Below are positions 51,081 to 59,101 of a stretch of 64,000 bases of DNA, in pieces. Source of the stretch: Marinobacter litoralis. Lineage in GTDB: Bacteria > Pseudomonadota > Gammaproteobacteria > Pseudomonadales > Oleiphilaceae. The stretch spans positions 620,211 through 684,210 of the forward strand of contig NZ_QMDL01000003.1 of NCBI RefSeq assembly GCF_003336705.1, in the 5' to 3' direction. Below the pieces are notes generated by a model. It ran no database searches, had not been told where the DNA came from, and saw nothing but the letters and a program-made list of their open reading frames with translations. Each line of letters begins with the position of its first letter. Within the stretch, counting starts at the first letter, position 1. A program made the translations under genes and the position numbers.

Positions 51081-51992
51081 ATGGTGTTTTCGGTGTCAGC
51101 TGGAAAAATTCAACAACACATTTCGGCCATTGCCAGTGGCTTTTTAGGGGACTGGTTGGAAGCTCGTGGCAATGGGCTCGCCGTGCCTATGACTCTGTTT
51201 GCCGGTGGTAAGGTGCTGAATGCAGGTCATCCGGAACTGGCTGAACCGGGCAGTACGCTGTGCCTCTCCCTTCATGGCTTAATGGAGTTGGAGTCGGTTT
51301 GGGATTTCCCCGGTAGGGATGAAGAACATTACGGCTCTCAGCTGGCACAAACCCTGGGCGACACCACTGCCTTGAAGCTGCGCTTCAACTCAGGGCGGCC
51401 CATTTACCGCAACGGCCAGGATTTGGCCGATCTGATAGAACGGTTGGTGATGAACTGGCCGGTGCCGGTGAAACGCCTGATTTTTCTGGGCCACAGTATG
51501 GGTGGTTTACTGATCCGTAGTGCCTGTTATTACGGTTCCGCAAAGGGCCACAGCTGGGCCGGTAAATCGTTGGATTGCGTCTATATCGGCTCGCCTCATG
51601 ATGGCTCTTGGCTCGCTATTGGTGCCCATAAGGCTGCAAGTCAGTTGAATAAAGTGCCCAGAGACTACGTGAAGGTCGTCGGTGAAGTGATCGATCTGCG
51701 CAGTGAAGGTATCCGAAACCTCTCCCGTGGCGAGGTTTTTGAACCGGGAACGGAGGAGCAACCCTTGCTGTCTGGTGCGCGGCATTTTGCTGTTAGTGGG
51801 GCGATAATGAGAGCTGAGCGCCACCTCGTAAACGCCTGGTTTGGCGATGCGTTGGTGCATCGTTCCAGTGCTCACGGCGCACGACGGAAGGGCTGGGAAT
51901 TGACGGCGAAGGCTAGTTTTCCGGGAGTGGATCATGTCCGCCTTGCGCATCACCCTATGGTGAGCAAGCAAATTCAGGAGTGGCTGGTATGA
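51081..51992 (+). CDS. Alpha/beta hydrolase (lipase/esterase-like)
   Basis: A 303-residue hydrolase with the nucleophile elbow GHSMGG (Ser near residue 142) and a likely oxyanion stretch LSLHGLMELE. The late FPGVDHVRLAHHP may carry the catalytic His. It resembles PGAP1/lipase-type serine hydrolases; no signal peptide is seen. AGGAG lies six bases before ATG 51081; an open frame reaching back to 50961 has none. The stop overlaps the next start (ATGA), so the two genes are translationally coupled. Confidence 0.85.
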   Translation: MVFSVSAGKIQQHISAIASGFLGDWLEARGNGLAVPMTLFAGGKVLNAGHPELAEPGSTLCLSLHGLMELESVWDFPGRDEEHYGSQLAQTLGDTTALKLRFNSGRPIYRNGQDLADLIERLVMNWPVPVKRLIFLGHSMGGLLIRSACYYGSAKGHSWAGKSLDCVYIGSPHDGSWLAIGAHKAASQLNKVPRDYVKVVGEVIDLRSEGIRNLSRGEVFEPGTEEQPLLSGARHFAVSGAIMRAERHLVNAWFGDALVHRSSAHGARRKGWELTAKASFPGVDHVRLAHHPMVSKQIQEWLV

Positions 51993-52300
51993 CCCATATC
52001 AATAGCAACCTGCAGTGGTGGCGGGGCTTGGCGGATGTGTTGGGCCACGGTTTGCAGCACGGCGCAACCAAGCTTAAGCGGGTGCACCTATCAGTCGCGG
52101 ACGAGACCTTTCGGGCGCTGGACGCGATACCTGTGGTACGGCCGGTAAACCGCACGGTCAGAGCCTGTCATCACGGCATTTCGAAGCTGAGTTACAGCAG
52201 CGTTTCCTGTGCGGGGCGATTGGTTGTTGAGCTGGCGGGGGTGAGCCCAAGCCAGACGGCCGATGGGTCAGTAGATGAAGAGATGATGAACAAATCTTAG
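51989..52300 (+). CDS. Small protein coupled to the hydrolase
   Basis: A 103-residue soluble, basic protein that starts inside the stop codon of the hydrolase gene (ATGA). It contains LQHGATKLKRVHLSVADETF and DAIPVVRPVNRTVRACHHG. I do not recognise a family. The overlap suggests it works with or regulates the hydrolase. Confidence 0.7.
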   Translation: MTHINSNLQWWRGLADVLGHGLQHGATKLKRVHLSVADETFRALDAIPVVRPVNRTVRACHHGISKLSYSSVSCAGRLVVELAGVSPSQTADGSVDEEMMNKS

Positions 52301-52378
52301 TTCGGGGTTAACCCAAAAACGCGATTGTCCTTGGTAGGGTGGAAACACGCTCAACCCAACCACGGAGGAAGACGCGTT

Positions 52379-52957
52379 ATGAGCTATAAATCTCATGTTG
52401 TGTATGCCACGGTTCTAAGTGCTGCAGTACTGACTGCACCGGCAGTTTGGGCACAAGACAATACCAGTCGTGACAATTCAGGCCCGTACATCAGTGGTAG
52501 CTATGGTGGTTATAAGTCCCATGGCGGTGAATTTGATGATGAAAACGATATGCTGGGCGCCGCTTTGGGTTACCAGTTCAACGAGTTCTTCGCGCTGGAG
52601 GCCGAGTACATCGACTTCGGCAACTTCGGTGACGACGATGTGGAAGGTAAGCTCAAAGGTGCCGGGCTGAGTGCTATAGGTCGCCTGCCTTTAACGCAGA
52701 GCTTTGGTGTGTATGCCAAAGCGGGTGCCTTTGCTTCCGCGTTTGATGTAGACGCTTTCGATGAAAGCGAAACTTACGACGAAGTGAACCCGTTTGTGGG
52801 GGCCGGTGTAGACTTCCGGGTAACGGAACAGCTCACGGCCTTTGCGGAATACAACCGCTATAACGTTGACATCGATGAAGACGATTTTAACGGTCAGGTG
52901 AACAACAGCGGTCCGGACTTTGATACCGGTCGGGTGGGTCTGAAGTTCCAGTTCTGA
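52379..52957 (+). CDS. Outer-membrane beta-barrel protein
   Basis: A 192-residue OmpA/OmpW-like barrel protein. The signal peptide ends at AVWAQ (about 22-23). It is followed by alternating strands such as PYISGSYGGYKS, ALGYQFNEFFALEAEYIDFG and KAGAFASAF, and closes with GRVGLKFQF, whose terminal Phe is the BAM recognition residue. It is very acidic in the loops, as is common in marine bacteria. GGAGGA precedes ATG 52379. A terminator follows at 52976. Confidence 0.88.
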   Translation: MSYKSHVVYATVLSAAVLTAPAVWAQDNTSRDNSGPYISGSYGGYKSHGGEFDDENDMLGAALGYQFNEFFALEAEYIDFGNFGDDDVEGKLKGAGLSAIGRLPLTQSFGVYAKAGAFASAFDVDAFDESETYDEVNPFVGAGVDFRVTEQLTAFAEYNRYNVDIDEDDFNGQVNNSGPDFDTGRVGLKFQF

Positions 52958-52975
52958 TCCGTTAACGCAGAAAGT

Positions 52976-53010
52976 AAAAAGCGCAGCCGAAATCGGCTGC
53001 GCTTTTTTTT
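52976..53010. terminator. Bidirectional intrinsic terminator
   Basis: GCGCAGCCG pairs with CGGCTGCGC across AAAT, preceded by AAAAA and followed by eight T. It can end both the barrel-protein transcript and the convergent cysK transcript. Confidence 0.9.
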
Positions 53011-53011
53011 A

Positions 53012-53983
53012 TTACTGCTGGTTTTCCAGTTCGCCAAAGGTGTCAGCGAACAGTGCGCTGGACAAGTAGCGCTCGGCCGAGTCCGGCAGAATCACCACAA
53101 TGTTCTTACCTTTGTGTTCCGGCTGCTTGCTGACTCGAACGGCGGCAGCAACAGCGGCTCCGCAGGAAATGCCGCACAGGATGCCTTCTTCCTGCATCAA
53201 GCGATGTGCCATAGCCATCGCATCTTCATTGGATACCGCTTCAACCTGATCCACCAAGTCCATATCCAGGTTGCCCGGAATAAAGCCGGCACCAATACCC
53301 TGGATTTTGTGGGGCGCAGGCTTCGGTTCCTGTCCACTTTTCACTTGGCCAATAATCGGGGAATCGGTCGGCTCCACTGCGACAGTGGTAATCGCCTTGC
53401 CCTGAGTGCCTTTGATGTAACGGGATACGCCGGTCAGTGTGCCACCGGTGCCTACACCCGCTACGAAAATATCAACGGCACCATCCGTGTCATTCCAGAT
53501 TTCCGGACCGGTGGTGTCTTCGTGAATCTTCGGGTTAGCCGGGTTTTCGAACTGCTGAGGCAGGAAGTGGTTGTCTGGATCGGCATCCACGATTTCCTTC
53601 GCACGGGCAATGGCACCCGGCATACCTTTGGCTGGCTCGGTCAGTACCAGGTCAGCGCCCAGTGCTTTCAGTACCTTGCGGCGCTCCAGACTCATCGACG
53701 CAGGCATAGTCAATACCAGCTTGTAGCCCCGGGCAGCGGCTACGTAAGCGAGGGCGATACCGGTGTTACCGCTGGTAGGCTCGACAATGGTCATGCCAGG
53801 CTTCAGCACGCCACGTTTCTCGGCATCCCAGATCATGGCCGCACCAATCCGGCATTTGACTGAATACGCCGGGTTGCGGCCTTCAATCTTTGCCCAAATG
53901 GTGGCCCCATCGTTCACCCGGTTCAGTTTAACCAGCGGGGTATTACCGATGGAAAGGGAATTGTCGTCGTAGATACGTGCCAT
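53012..53983 (-). CDS. cysK: Cysteine synthase A (O-acetylserine sulfhydrylase)
   Basis: A 323-residue PLP enzyme that makes cysteine from O-acetylserine and sulfide. The PLP lysine is in [11 protein letters not shown] (about residue 44), the substrate loop is [12 protein letters not shown] and the phosphate cup is [10 protein letters not shown]. The C-terminal [11 protein letters not shown] is also conserved. The length is typical of CysK, with no CysM-specific features noted. AGGAGC precedes ATG 53983. Confidence 0.95.
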   Translation of the reverse strand: MARIYDDNSLSIGNTPLVKLNRVNDGATIWAKIEGRNPAYSVKCRIGAAMIWDAEKRGVLKPGMTIVEPTSGNTGIALAYVAAARGYKLVLTMPASMSLERRKVLKALGADLVLTEPAKGMPGAIARAKEIVDADPDNHFLPQQFENPANPKIHEDTTGPEIWNDTDGAVDIFVAGVGTGGTLTGVSRYIKGTQGKAITTVAVEPTDSPIIGQVKSGQEPKPAPHKIQGIGAGFIPGNLDMDLVDQVEAVSNEDAMAMAHRLMQEEGILCGISCGAAVAAAVRVSKQPEHKGKNIVVILPDSAERYLSSALFADTFGELENQQ

Positions 53984-54093
53984 GCTTTGCTCCTAGTGTC
54001 TGGTAATATCCAATAGTTATAGATCCTACCCCCGGACGACTGAGCAAAGCTAGGCCGTGCACAGGCAAATTAAGAACCAAAAGGAGTAAGGTT

Positions 54094-54873
54094 ATGAGTG
54101 AGAGTCTTTTCGATTGGCAGCATACGCCAGCGGCAGTATGGCGTCGTCATCGGTCAGGCTTGAGGGACATTCGTCGGTTGGACCCGGTTAGCTGGGATGA
54201 TCTCACTGGCATCGACAAGCAGAAAGCGGCTCTGTCTCGCAATACCGAACGATTCCTGAACAAGCAGCCGTCCAACAATGTCTTGCTTTGGGGCTCTAGG
54301 GGCACCGGGAAATCGTCGCTGATCAAGGCTTTGTTAAACCGCTATCAGGATCAGGGCCTGCGGATGATCGAAGTGGATAAAGACGATTTGGTGAACCTGC
54401 CGGAAATTGTCGATGACATTTGTGACCTGCCGTTCCGGTTCGTAATCTTCTGTGATGACCTGTCTTTTGATGTCGGAGAGTCGGGCTATAAAGCGTTGAA
54501 GAGCGTGTTGGAAGGTTCGTTAGAACTACCTCCTGAAAACGTGCGGGTGTACGCCACCTCGAACCGTCGCCATCTGATGCCCGAGTTTATGAGCGATAAC
54601 CTGAAAAGCGAGGTTCGCGACGGTGAGTTGCATCCGGCGGAGGCCATCGAGGAACAAGTGTCGCTGGCGGACCGGTTCGGGCTGCAGCTGTCGTTCTATC
54701 CCTTCTCGCAGGATGTCTATTTGCAGGCGGTGGACGCGCTGTTCCCGTCGGTGGCCGATCGGGAACAACTGCATCTTGAGGCGGTCCGTTTTGCAACCCG
54801 AAAAGGCGTGCGCAACGGTCGATCTGCCCAGCAATTTTACCGCGAGTTTGCGGGCGACCCCCGGTTCAGCTAA
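54094..54873 (+). CDS. DUF815 family ATPase
   Basis: A 259-residue P-loop ATPase of the DUF815 family, function unknown. Walker A is LLWGSRGTGKSSLIKAL (about residue 70), Walker B is RFVIFCDDLSF near 113, and a sensor-like VYATSNRRHLMP is near 153. There is no export signal. It is convergent with the DUF3422 gene, with six bases between stops. The family resembles AAA+ loader-type ATPases, but partners are unknown. Confidence 0.9.
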   Translation: MSESLFDWQHTPAAVWRRHRSGLRDIRRLDPVSWDDLTGIDKQKAALSRNTERFLNKQPSNNVLLWGSRGTGKSSLIKALLNRYQDQGLRMIEVDKDDLVNLPEIVDDICDLPFRFVIFCDDLSFDVGESGYKALKSVLEGSLELPPENVRVYATSNRRHLMPEFMSDNLKSEVRDGELHPAEAIEEQVSLADRFGLQLSFYPFSQDVYLQAVDALFPSVADREQLHLEAVRFATRKGVRNGRSAQQFYREFAGDPRFS

Positions 54874-54879
54874 GGCGCG

Positions 54880-56187
54880 TTACTGGCGGTCTGCCATACG
54901 AATAAATCGATGGTGGATCAGCCGGATAACAACAAACACCGTCGCCAGAACCACGGGAATGGCGATTCCGAGCGCCACCGGTTTGTTGACGGGGTAACCG
55001 GCTCCTGCCAGTGCGCTCAGCCCCAAACTGAGTAAGCCAATCAGATAGTAAGAGATGGCGACCACCGAGAAGCCTTCTACGGTGTGCTGCATCATTAACT
55101 GAATGCGCGAGCGACGGTCCATGGAACTGAGCAGTTCCTGATTCTGGCTTTGAATAGCCAGCTCCACCCGGGTGCGCATCATGTCGGAAGCCCGGTCTAC
55201 CCGGCGCGACAAGTCTTCCAGCCGGACACCCACCGACTCGCAGGTTTTCACGGCAGGGGTGAGCCGCCGTGTCATGAACTCGGTGATGGTCAGATGGCCG
55301 GATACTTCGTCTTCCCGCAGTTCTTCCAGCCGGGTCAGCACCAGCTGGTGGTACGCTTTGGTGGCCGAAAAACGGAAGGTCGAGTGAGCGCGAAAAGCCT
55401 CGATTTTAGCGGCAATGTGGGTGAGCTTTGCCAGAATGGTTTGCTCATCCAGGGTCTCGTTATCCGCCAACGCCTGGGTGATGGTGGCCAGCTGTTGGTC
55501 CATGTCGTTCAGGGCCGGGGTGATGTCCCGCGCGACGGGCAATGCCAGGAGCGACATCAGTCGATAGGTTTCGATTTCCATCAAACGCTGCACAAGACGG
55601 CCCAATTGGCTGTCCGACATGCTGTCGTTGATCACCATGAAGCGGCCGAAGTTGTCGCTGTGCAGCTGGAAAGTGCCCAACACGCGTGCGGCGCCTTCCT
55701 GCGGGCTACTGCCGACCAGCCGCATGCCTTCAAAATGCCTGCGCATGAACGCGGGCTCGTCGCGGGCGTGCGCCGACGAGGGGCTTACGTCGATATGAAA
55801 GGCAGCCACCACGGTCCCTTGGAGTTGTTTTAACCAGCCATGTGGCAGTGCGCTGATACCCGTTTCCTCGAAAGGCTCTGCGTCCGAAGGTGCTAAATTG
55901 GTGAAAGTGTACGCGGTAAATTCCATGTGCACTTCCCGGCGTATGCGAAGCTGATCAAAGGTCTGCTCGTAGCAGGTCACTTCTTCTTCCGGCCAGGGTT
56001 CTCCCAGCATTCGGTGCAGGCTTTGCAGATGTTTAAACTGGTTTTTGCGCTGCTCCGGTGTGGTTATGACGGCGATGTGGCTTACCCGAGCGCTGGGTGG
56101 CAGTACCTGAAACGGCCGTGAATGCAGTTCCTGATAGAGGTCGGCGCGCAGGGGGTGAAAATCCAAAGCGACGGGCTTGGCTGTCAC
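54880..56187 (-). CDS. DUF3422 family membrane protein
   Basis: A 435-residue protein of the DUF3422 family: an N-terminal soluble domain beginning VALDFHPLRADLYQELHSRPF, a helical middle, and two membrane segments near the end (about 365-385 and 395-420). The start is GTG 56187, which overlaps the stop of the sensor kinase gene (GTGA), so translation is coupled to the sortase-system kinase. A shared role has not been established to my knowledge. Confidence 0.88.
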   Translation of the reverse strand: MTAKPVALDFHPLRADLYQELHSRPFQVLPPSARVSHIAVITTPEQRKNQFKHLQSLHRMLGEPWPEEEVTCYEQTFDQLRIRREVHMEFTAYTFTNLAPSDAEPFEETGISALPHGWLKQLQGTVVAAFHIDVSPSSAHARDEPAFMRRHFEGMRLVGSSPQEGAARVLGTFQLHSDNFGRFMVINDSMSDSQLGRLVQRLMEIETYRLMSLLALPVARDITPALNDMDQQLATITQALADNETLDEQTILAKLTHIAAKIEAFRAHSTFRFSATKAYHQLVLTRLEELREDEVSGHLTITEFMTRRLTPAVKTCESVGVRLEDLSRRVDRASDMMRTRVELAIQSQNQELLSSMDRRSRIQLMMQHTVEGFSVVAISYYLIGLLSLGLSALAGAGYPVNKPVALGIAIPVVLATVFVVIRLIHHRFIRMADRQ

Positions 56188-58217
56188 GGGGCAGTCCTTG
56201 GTTCGTTGGGAAGTTTCGGGATGATAACGCGGAAGGCGACACCGTCAATGCCATTAAGGTGCTGGTTTTGGGCGTCAATTCGGCCACTATGGAACTCCGC
56301 GATTAAACGAACAATGAGCAGTCCCTGGCCCAGATGGCCCTCGGCTTTACCTTCACGCTGGGAAACAAACGCCCCGAAAATGTCCACACCCGGGTTCACT
56401 GGCAGGTTTGAACCTTCGTTAAATACTTCGATGGTGTAGTGCTCCGGGTCGTGCTCCAAACGCATTTCAATAGCGCCTCCTTCAGGTGTGAAATCCCGCG
56501 CGTTATCAACCAGCTTATCGAGCATTTGCACCAGCATTTCCGGAGAGCCGAGCAGCGGGCAGGCGGTGTCGGGTTCATCGCAGTGATACTGGTGGTGTGG
56601 GTCCAGCTGTTGGTAAGCCGCACAGGCCTGACGAACGACCTCGGCGAGATCGAAGTGTTCTTTGTCGGCCTGATCAAAGCTCTGCTCCAGCCGAGCGGCT
56701 TCACTCATGCTGTTCAAAATGCGTCTTAACCGCTCGGCGGCGGAGGCCGCTCGCTCGAGATACTGTTGGCGCTCGTCTTCGGAGTGGCTATGAGCAAGGT
56801 TTTCCAGTGATGAGCGAACCACGGCCACGGGGGTTTTCAATTCGTGAGACAGGCGGCGGGAAAAACTTTCCAGATATTGGTTGTAGCTTTGCAGGCGCGA
56901 CACCATTTGCCCGAACTGTTGTTGCAGCTGCCCCAGTTCGTCGCTGGCGCGGGCAGGGGGTATGGATTCGAGAATCCGGCCGTCTTCGTCAACGCTGGCG
57001 CTGACCAACTTCTGCAGGCGCGCGATACGCCACGATAACCAGCTGGCATAGCCGAGCAGAGCCAGTGTCAGTGCCAGAATAATCAGCAGACTGCGAGCCA
57101 ATACGCTACCCAGAGCCGAGCCGGAAACGCTGAGCAGTTGTTCCATCGACTGCTTGAGCAAGAGTGACCGACCGCCGAAGAAGGTGTGTTCCGAGGCCAG
57201 CCAGACGGTGCCATCTTGGTGTACCAAATGGTGGTCAGGTAAACCACCCCTGTGCAGTTGATGATGCGTTGTCGCCAATGCCTTGGGCTTCGGTTGGTAC
57301 AGTCGGACCAGGCTTCGGAGCGCGTTAAGGGTGATTTGCTCTAGGATCTGACCGGTGGACAGGTCATCGAAATCGGTTGAAGGCATCGGGTTTTCTGCTT
57401 GGCTGTGAGCGGCGATCCAGCCGGCGGGTTCGATCACGGTCACCTGTTGTCCAGTGCTAAGCTGACGAGCCAGCGCGCGTTCAAGGGCCGTATTGCGTTG
57501 GATCAGCAGCGGGGGTGGCGTGAGCGGTGTGCCTTCAGTGCCGTGGCTGTCGCTGGATTGCCCTGTCTGGAAGCCCAGTCGGCTGCCCGGGGCGGGCTTC
57601 GGCATTCTCAGTTCCAGTTGCCAGCGCGAACCCAGATCTTCCCAAGCCACCTCAAGCCGGCGGTCTGTTCGAGCGACGTCGCCGTCAATCAGGGCGGGAA
57701 CGTTGGTGCCCGGGGCTGTTGTTCTGATCAGCCACGTCTTTGGTTGGTTTGCTTCAAGTTGGCCGGGAGGAGGGGTCAATACCAGTTCAACGCGGTCATG
57801 AGGCTGCTCGGGCTGGTTTGGATTGAACGGGCGCAGGCCCTGATCGCGCTTTTGAATCAGCAAATAAAGAGACCGGTTGTTGCTGGTGACCAGCCATCGA
57901 AGGTGGTCCTGACCGGGGCGGGATTGCCAGGGAAGTTGTTCTTCGTGGTCTCTGAACCCGGGCCAGGTGGTGGTGAACCCGTCCACTTTCGGGAATTGCG
58001 TGGTGGTGTCGGCATAGAGAGCGTTACCGTCGGCCGCCACCGGCACGCCCAGCATGAAATCGCCAGCCAGTTCTGCCAAGCGGGCGCCTTTCTCGTCCAG
58101 CTGTTGCAGTGCTTGGGCCCGCAGCGCGTTATCCAGTTCCAGCACAAACTTCAGACCGGCCCAAGGGATCAGCAACATCAGCACGCTGGCTAAAAACAGC
58201 TGGCGCATGAGGCTCAC
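56184..58217 (-). CDS. pdsS: Sensor histidine kinase of the dedicated sortase system
   Basis: A 677-residue membrane histidine kinase. An N-terminal span (about 5-25), a large periplasmic sensor region (30-365) and a second span (about 370-395) are followed by HAMP. The dimerisation helix has the phospho-accepting His in SRRLSHELKTPVAVVRS. The ATPase domain has DNARDFTPEGG, NEGSNLPV and GHLGQGLLIVRLI. It matches the proteobacterial dedicated sortase system kinase in layout and context: the response regulator is directly upstream, with the sortase target and sortase divergent. It lies four bases after the regulator gene. Confidence 0.9.
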   Translation of the reverse strand: MSLMRQLFLASVLMLLIPWAGLKFVLELDNALRAQALQQLDEKGARLAELAGDFMLGVPVAADGNALYADTTTQFPKVDGFTTTWPGFRDHEEQLPWQSRPGQDHLRWLVTSNNRSLYLLIQKRDQGLRPFNPNQPEQPHDRVELVLTPPPGQLEANQPKTWLIRTTAPGTNVPALIDGDVARTDRRLEVAWEDLGSRWQLELRMPKPAPGSRLGFQTGQSSDSHGTEGTPLTPPPLLIQRNTALERALARQLSTGQQVTVIEPAGWIAAHSQAENPMPSTDFDDLSTGQILEQITLNALRSLVRLYQPKPKALATTHHQLHRGGLPDHHLVHQDGTVWLASEHTFFGGRSLLLKQSMEQLLSVSGSALGSVLARSLLIILALTLALLGYASWLSWRIARLQKLVSASVDEDGRILESIPPARASDELGQLQQQFGQMVSRLQSYNQYLESFSRRLSHELKTPVAVVRSSLENLAHSHSEDERQQYLERAASAAERLRRILNSMSEAARLEQSFDQADKEHFDLAEVVRQACAAYQQLDPHHQYHCDEPDTACPLLGSPEMLVQMLDKLVDNARDFTPEGGAIEMRLEHDPEHYTIEVFNEGSNLPVNPGVDIFGAFVSQREGKAEGHLGQGLLIVRLIAEFHSGRIDAQNQHLNGIDGVAFRVIIPKLPNEPRTAP

Positions 58218-58220
58218 AGG

Positions 58221-58922
58221 TTAGACCTCACGGGCGTTCCACCGGTACCCCATACCGTAGGCTGTTTGAATGCCGTCAAAGCTCCCATCGAGTTGCATAA
58301 ATTTTCGGCGGATGCGTTTGATGTGCGAGGTCACGGTGTTGTCGTCGAGCACCGTGCTGGCGGCTTCCATCAGCTGTTCACGGCTGCGAACGTGGCCGGG
58401 GTGTTGCACCAGCGAGTGCAGCATCCAGAATTCGGTCACCGTCAGATCAACCGGCTGTTGGTCCCAGCTTACCGTCATTCGATCCACGTTCATTTCCATA
58501 CGCCCCCGCTGCACTACTTCATCGGGTTTTTGCAAGGCTTCGGCCCAGGCCTCGGCTCGGCGAAGCAGGGCGGTGATCCGAGCCAACAGGTGGTCCAGAC
58601 TCATGTCTTTGGTGACGTAATCATCGGCGCCGAGGCGCAGGCCGTGAACGGTGTCTATGTCGCTGTCTCGGGCGGTCAGGAAAATAATCGGCAGGGTTGC
58701 CGACTGCGCTCGCAGCGCCTGACACAGAGTAAAGCCGCCTTCCGGTTCGTCGCCCAGCCCAACGTCAATAATGGCAAGGTCGGGCAGGCTCTGGCGCAGC
58801 ACTTGCCAAGCCGAAGGCCGGTCACCATACGTGGACACTCGATAACCCCGGCGTTCAAACGCCGCCCGGTAGTTGTCGCGAATGCCTGCTTCGTCTTCAA
58901 TCAGCGCAATGTGTTTTTTCAT
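58221..58922 (-). CDS. pdsR: Response regulator of the dedicated sortase system
   Basis: A 233-residue OmpR-type regulator. The receiver domain starts KKHIALIEDEAG; the phospho-accepting Asp is in LAIIDVGLGDEP, and the conserved Lys in YVTKDMSLDHL. The winged-helix DNA-binding domain follows, with LTVTEFWMLHSLVQHPGHV and NTVTSHIKRIRRKF. ATG 58922 is chosen by homology of the receiver start; no good ribosome site precedes it, and ATG 58952 is the alternative. It is divergent from the sortase target gene at 59102, which it probably controls. Confidence 0.9.
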   Translation of the reverse strand: MKKHIALIEDEAGIRDNYRAAFERRGYRVSTYGDRPSAWQVLRQSLPDLAIIDVGLGDEPEGGFTLCQALRAQSATLPIIFLTARDSDIDTVHGLRLGADDYVTKDMSLDHLLARITALLRRAEAWAEALQKPDEVVQRGRMEMNVDRMTVSWDQQPVDLTVTEFWMLHSLVQHPGHVRSREQLMEAASTVLDDNTVTSHIKRIRRKFMQLDGSFDGIQTAYGMGYRWNAREV

Positions 58923-59101
58923 AGCCAGTCGTTCAGCGGTATGTCGCTCCATTAAACCATGCTCAAGACCCGGTTCAAGCAAGAGCGGCGGGATTGCCAC
59001 AATTCATCATAGTTTTCCGTCAGTTTGCCCGCTTTTGCCACGGTGAAGCCGTGTCGGACTGTTGCAATGGCATCACTCACTGCCACAAAAAGGATGACGT
59101 G

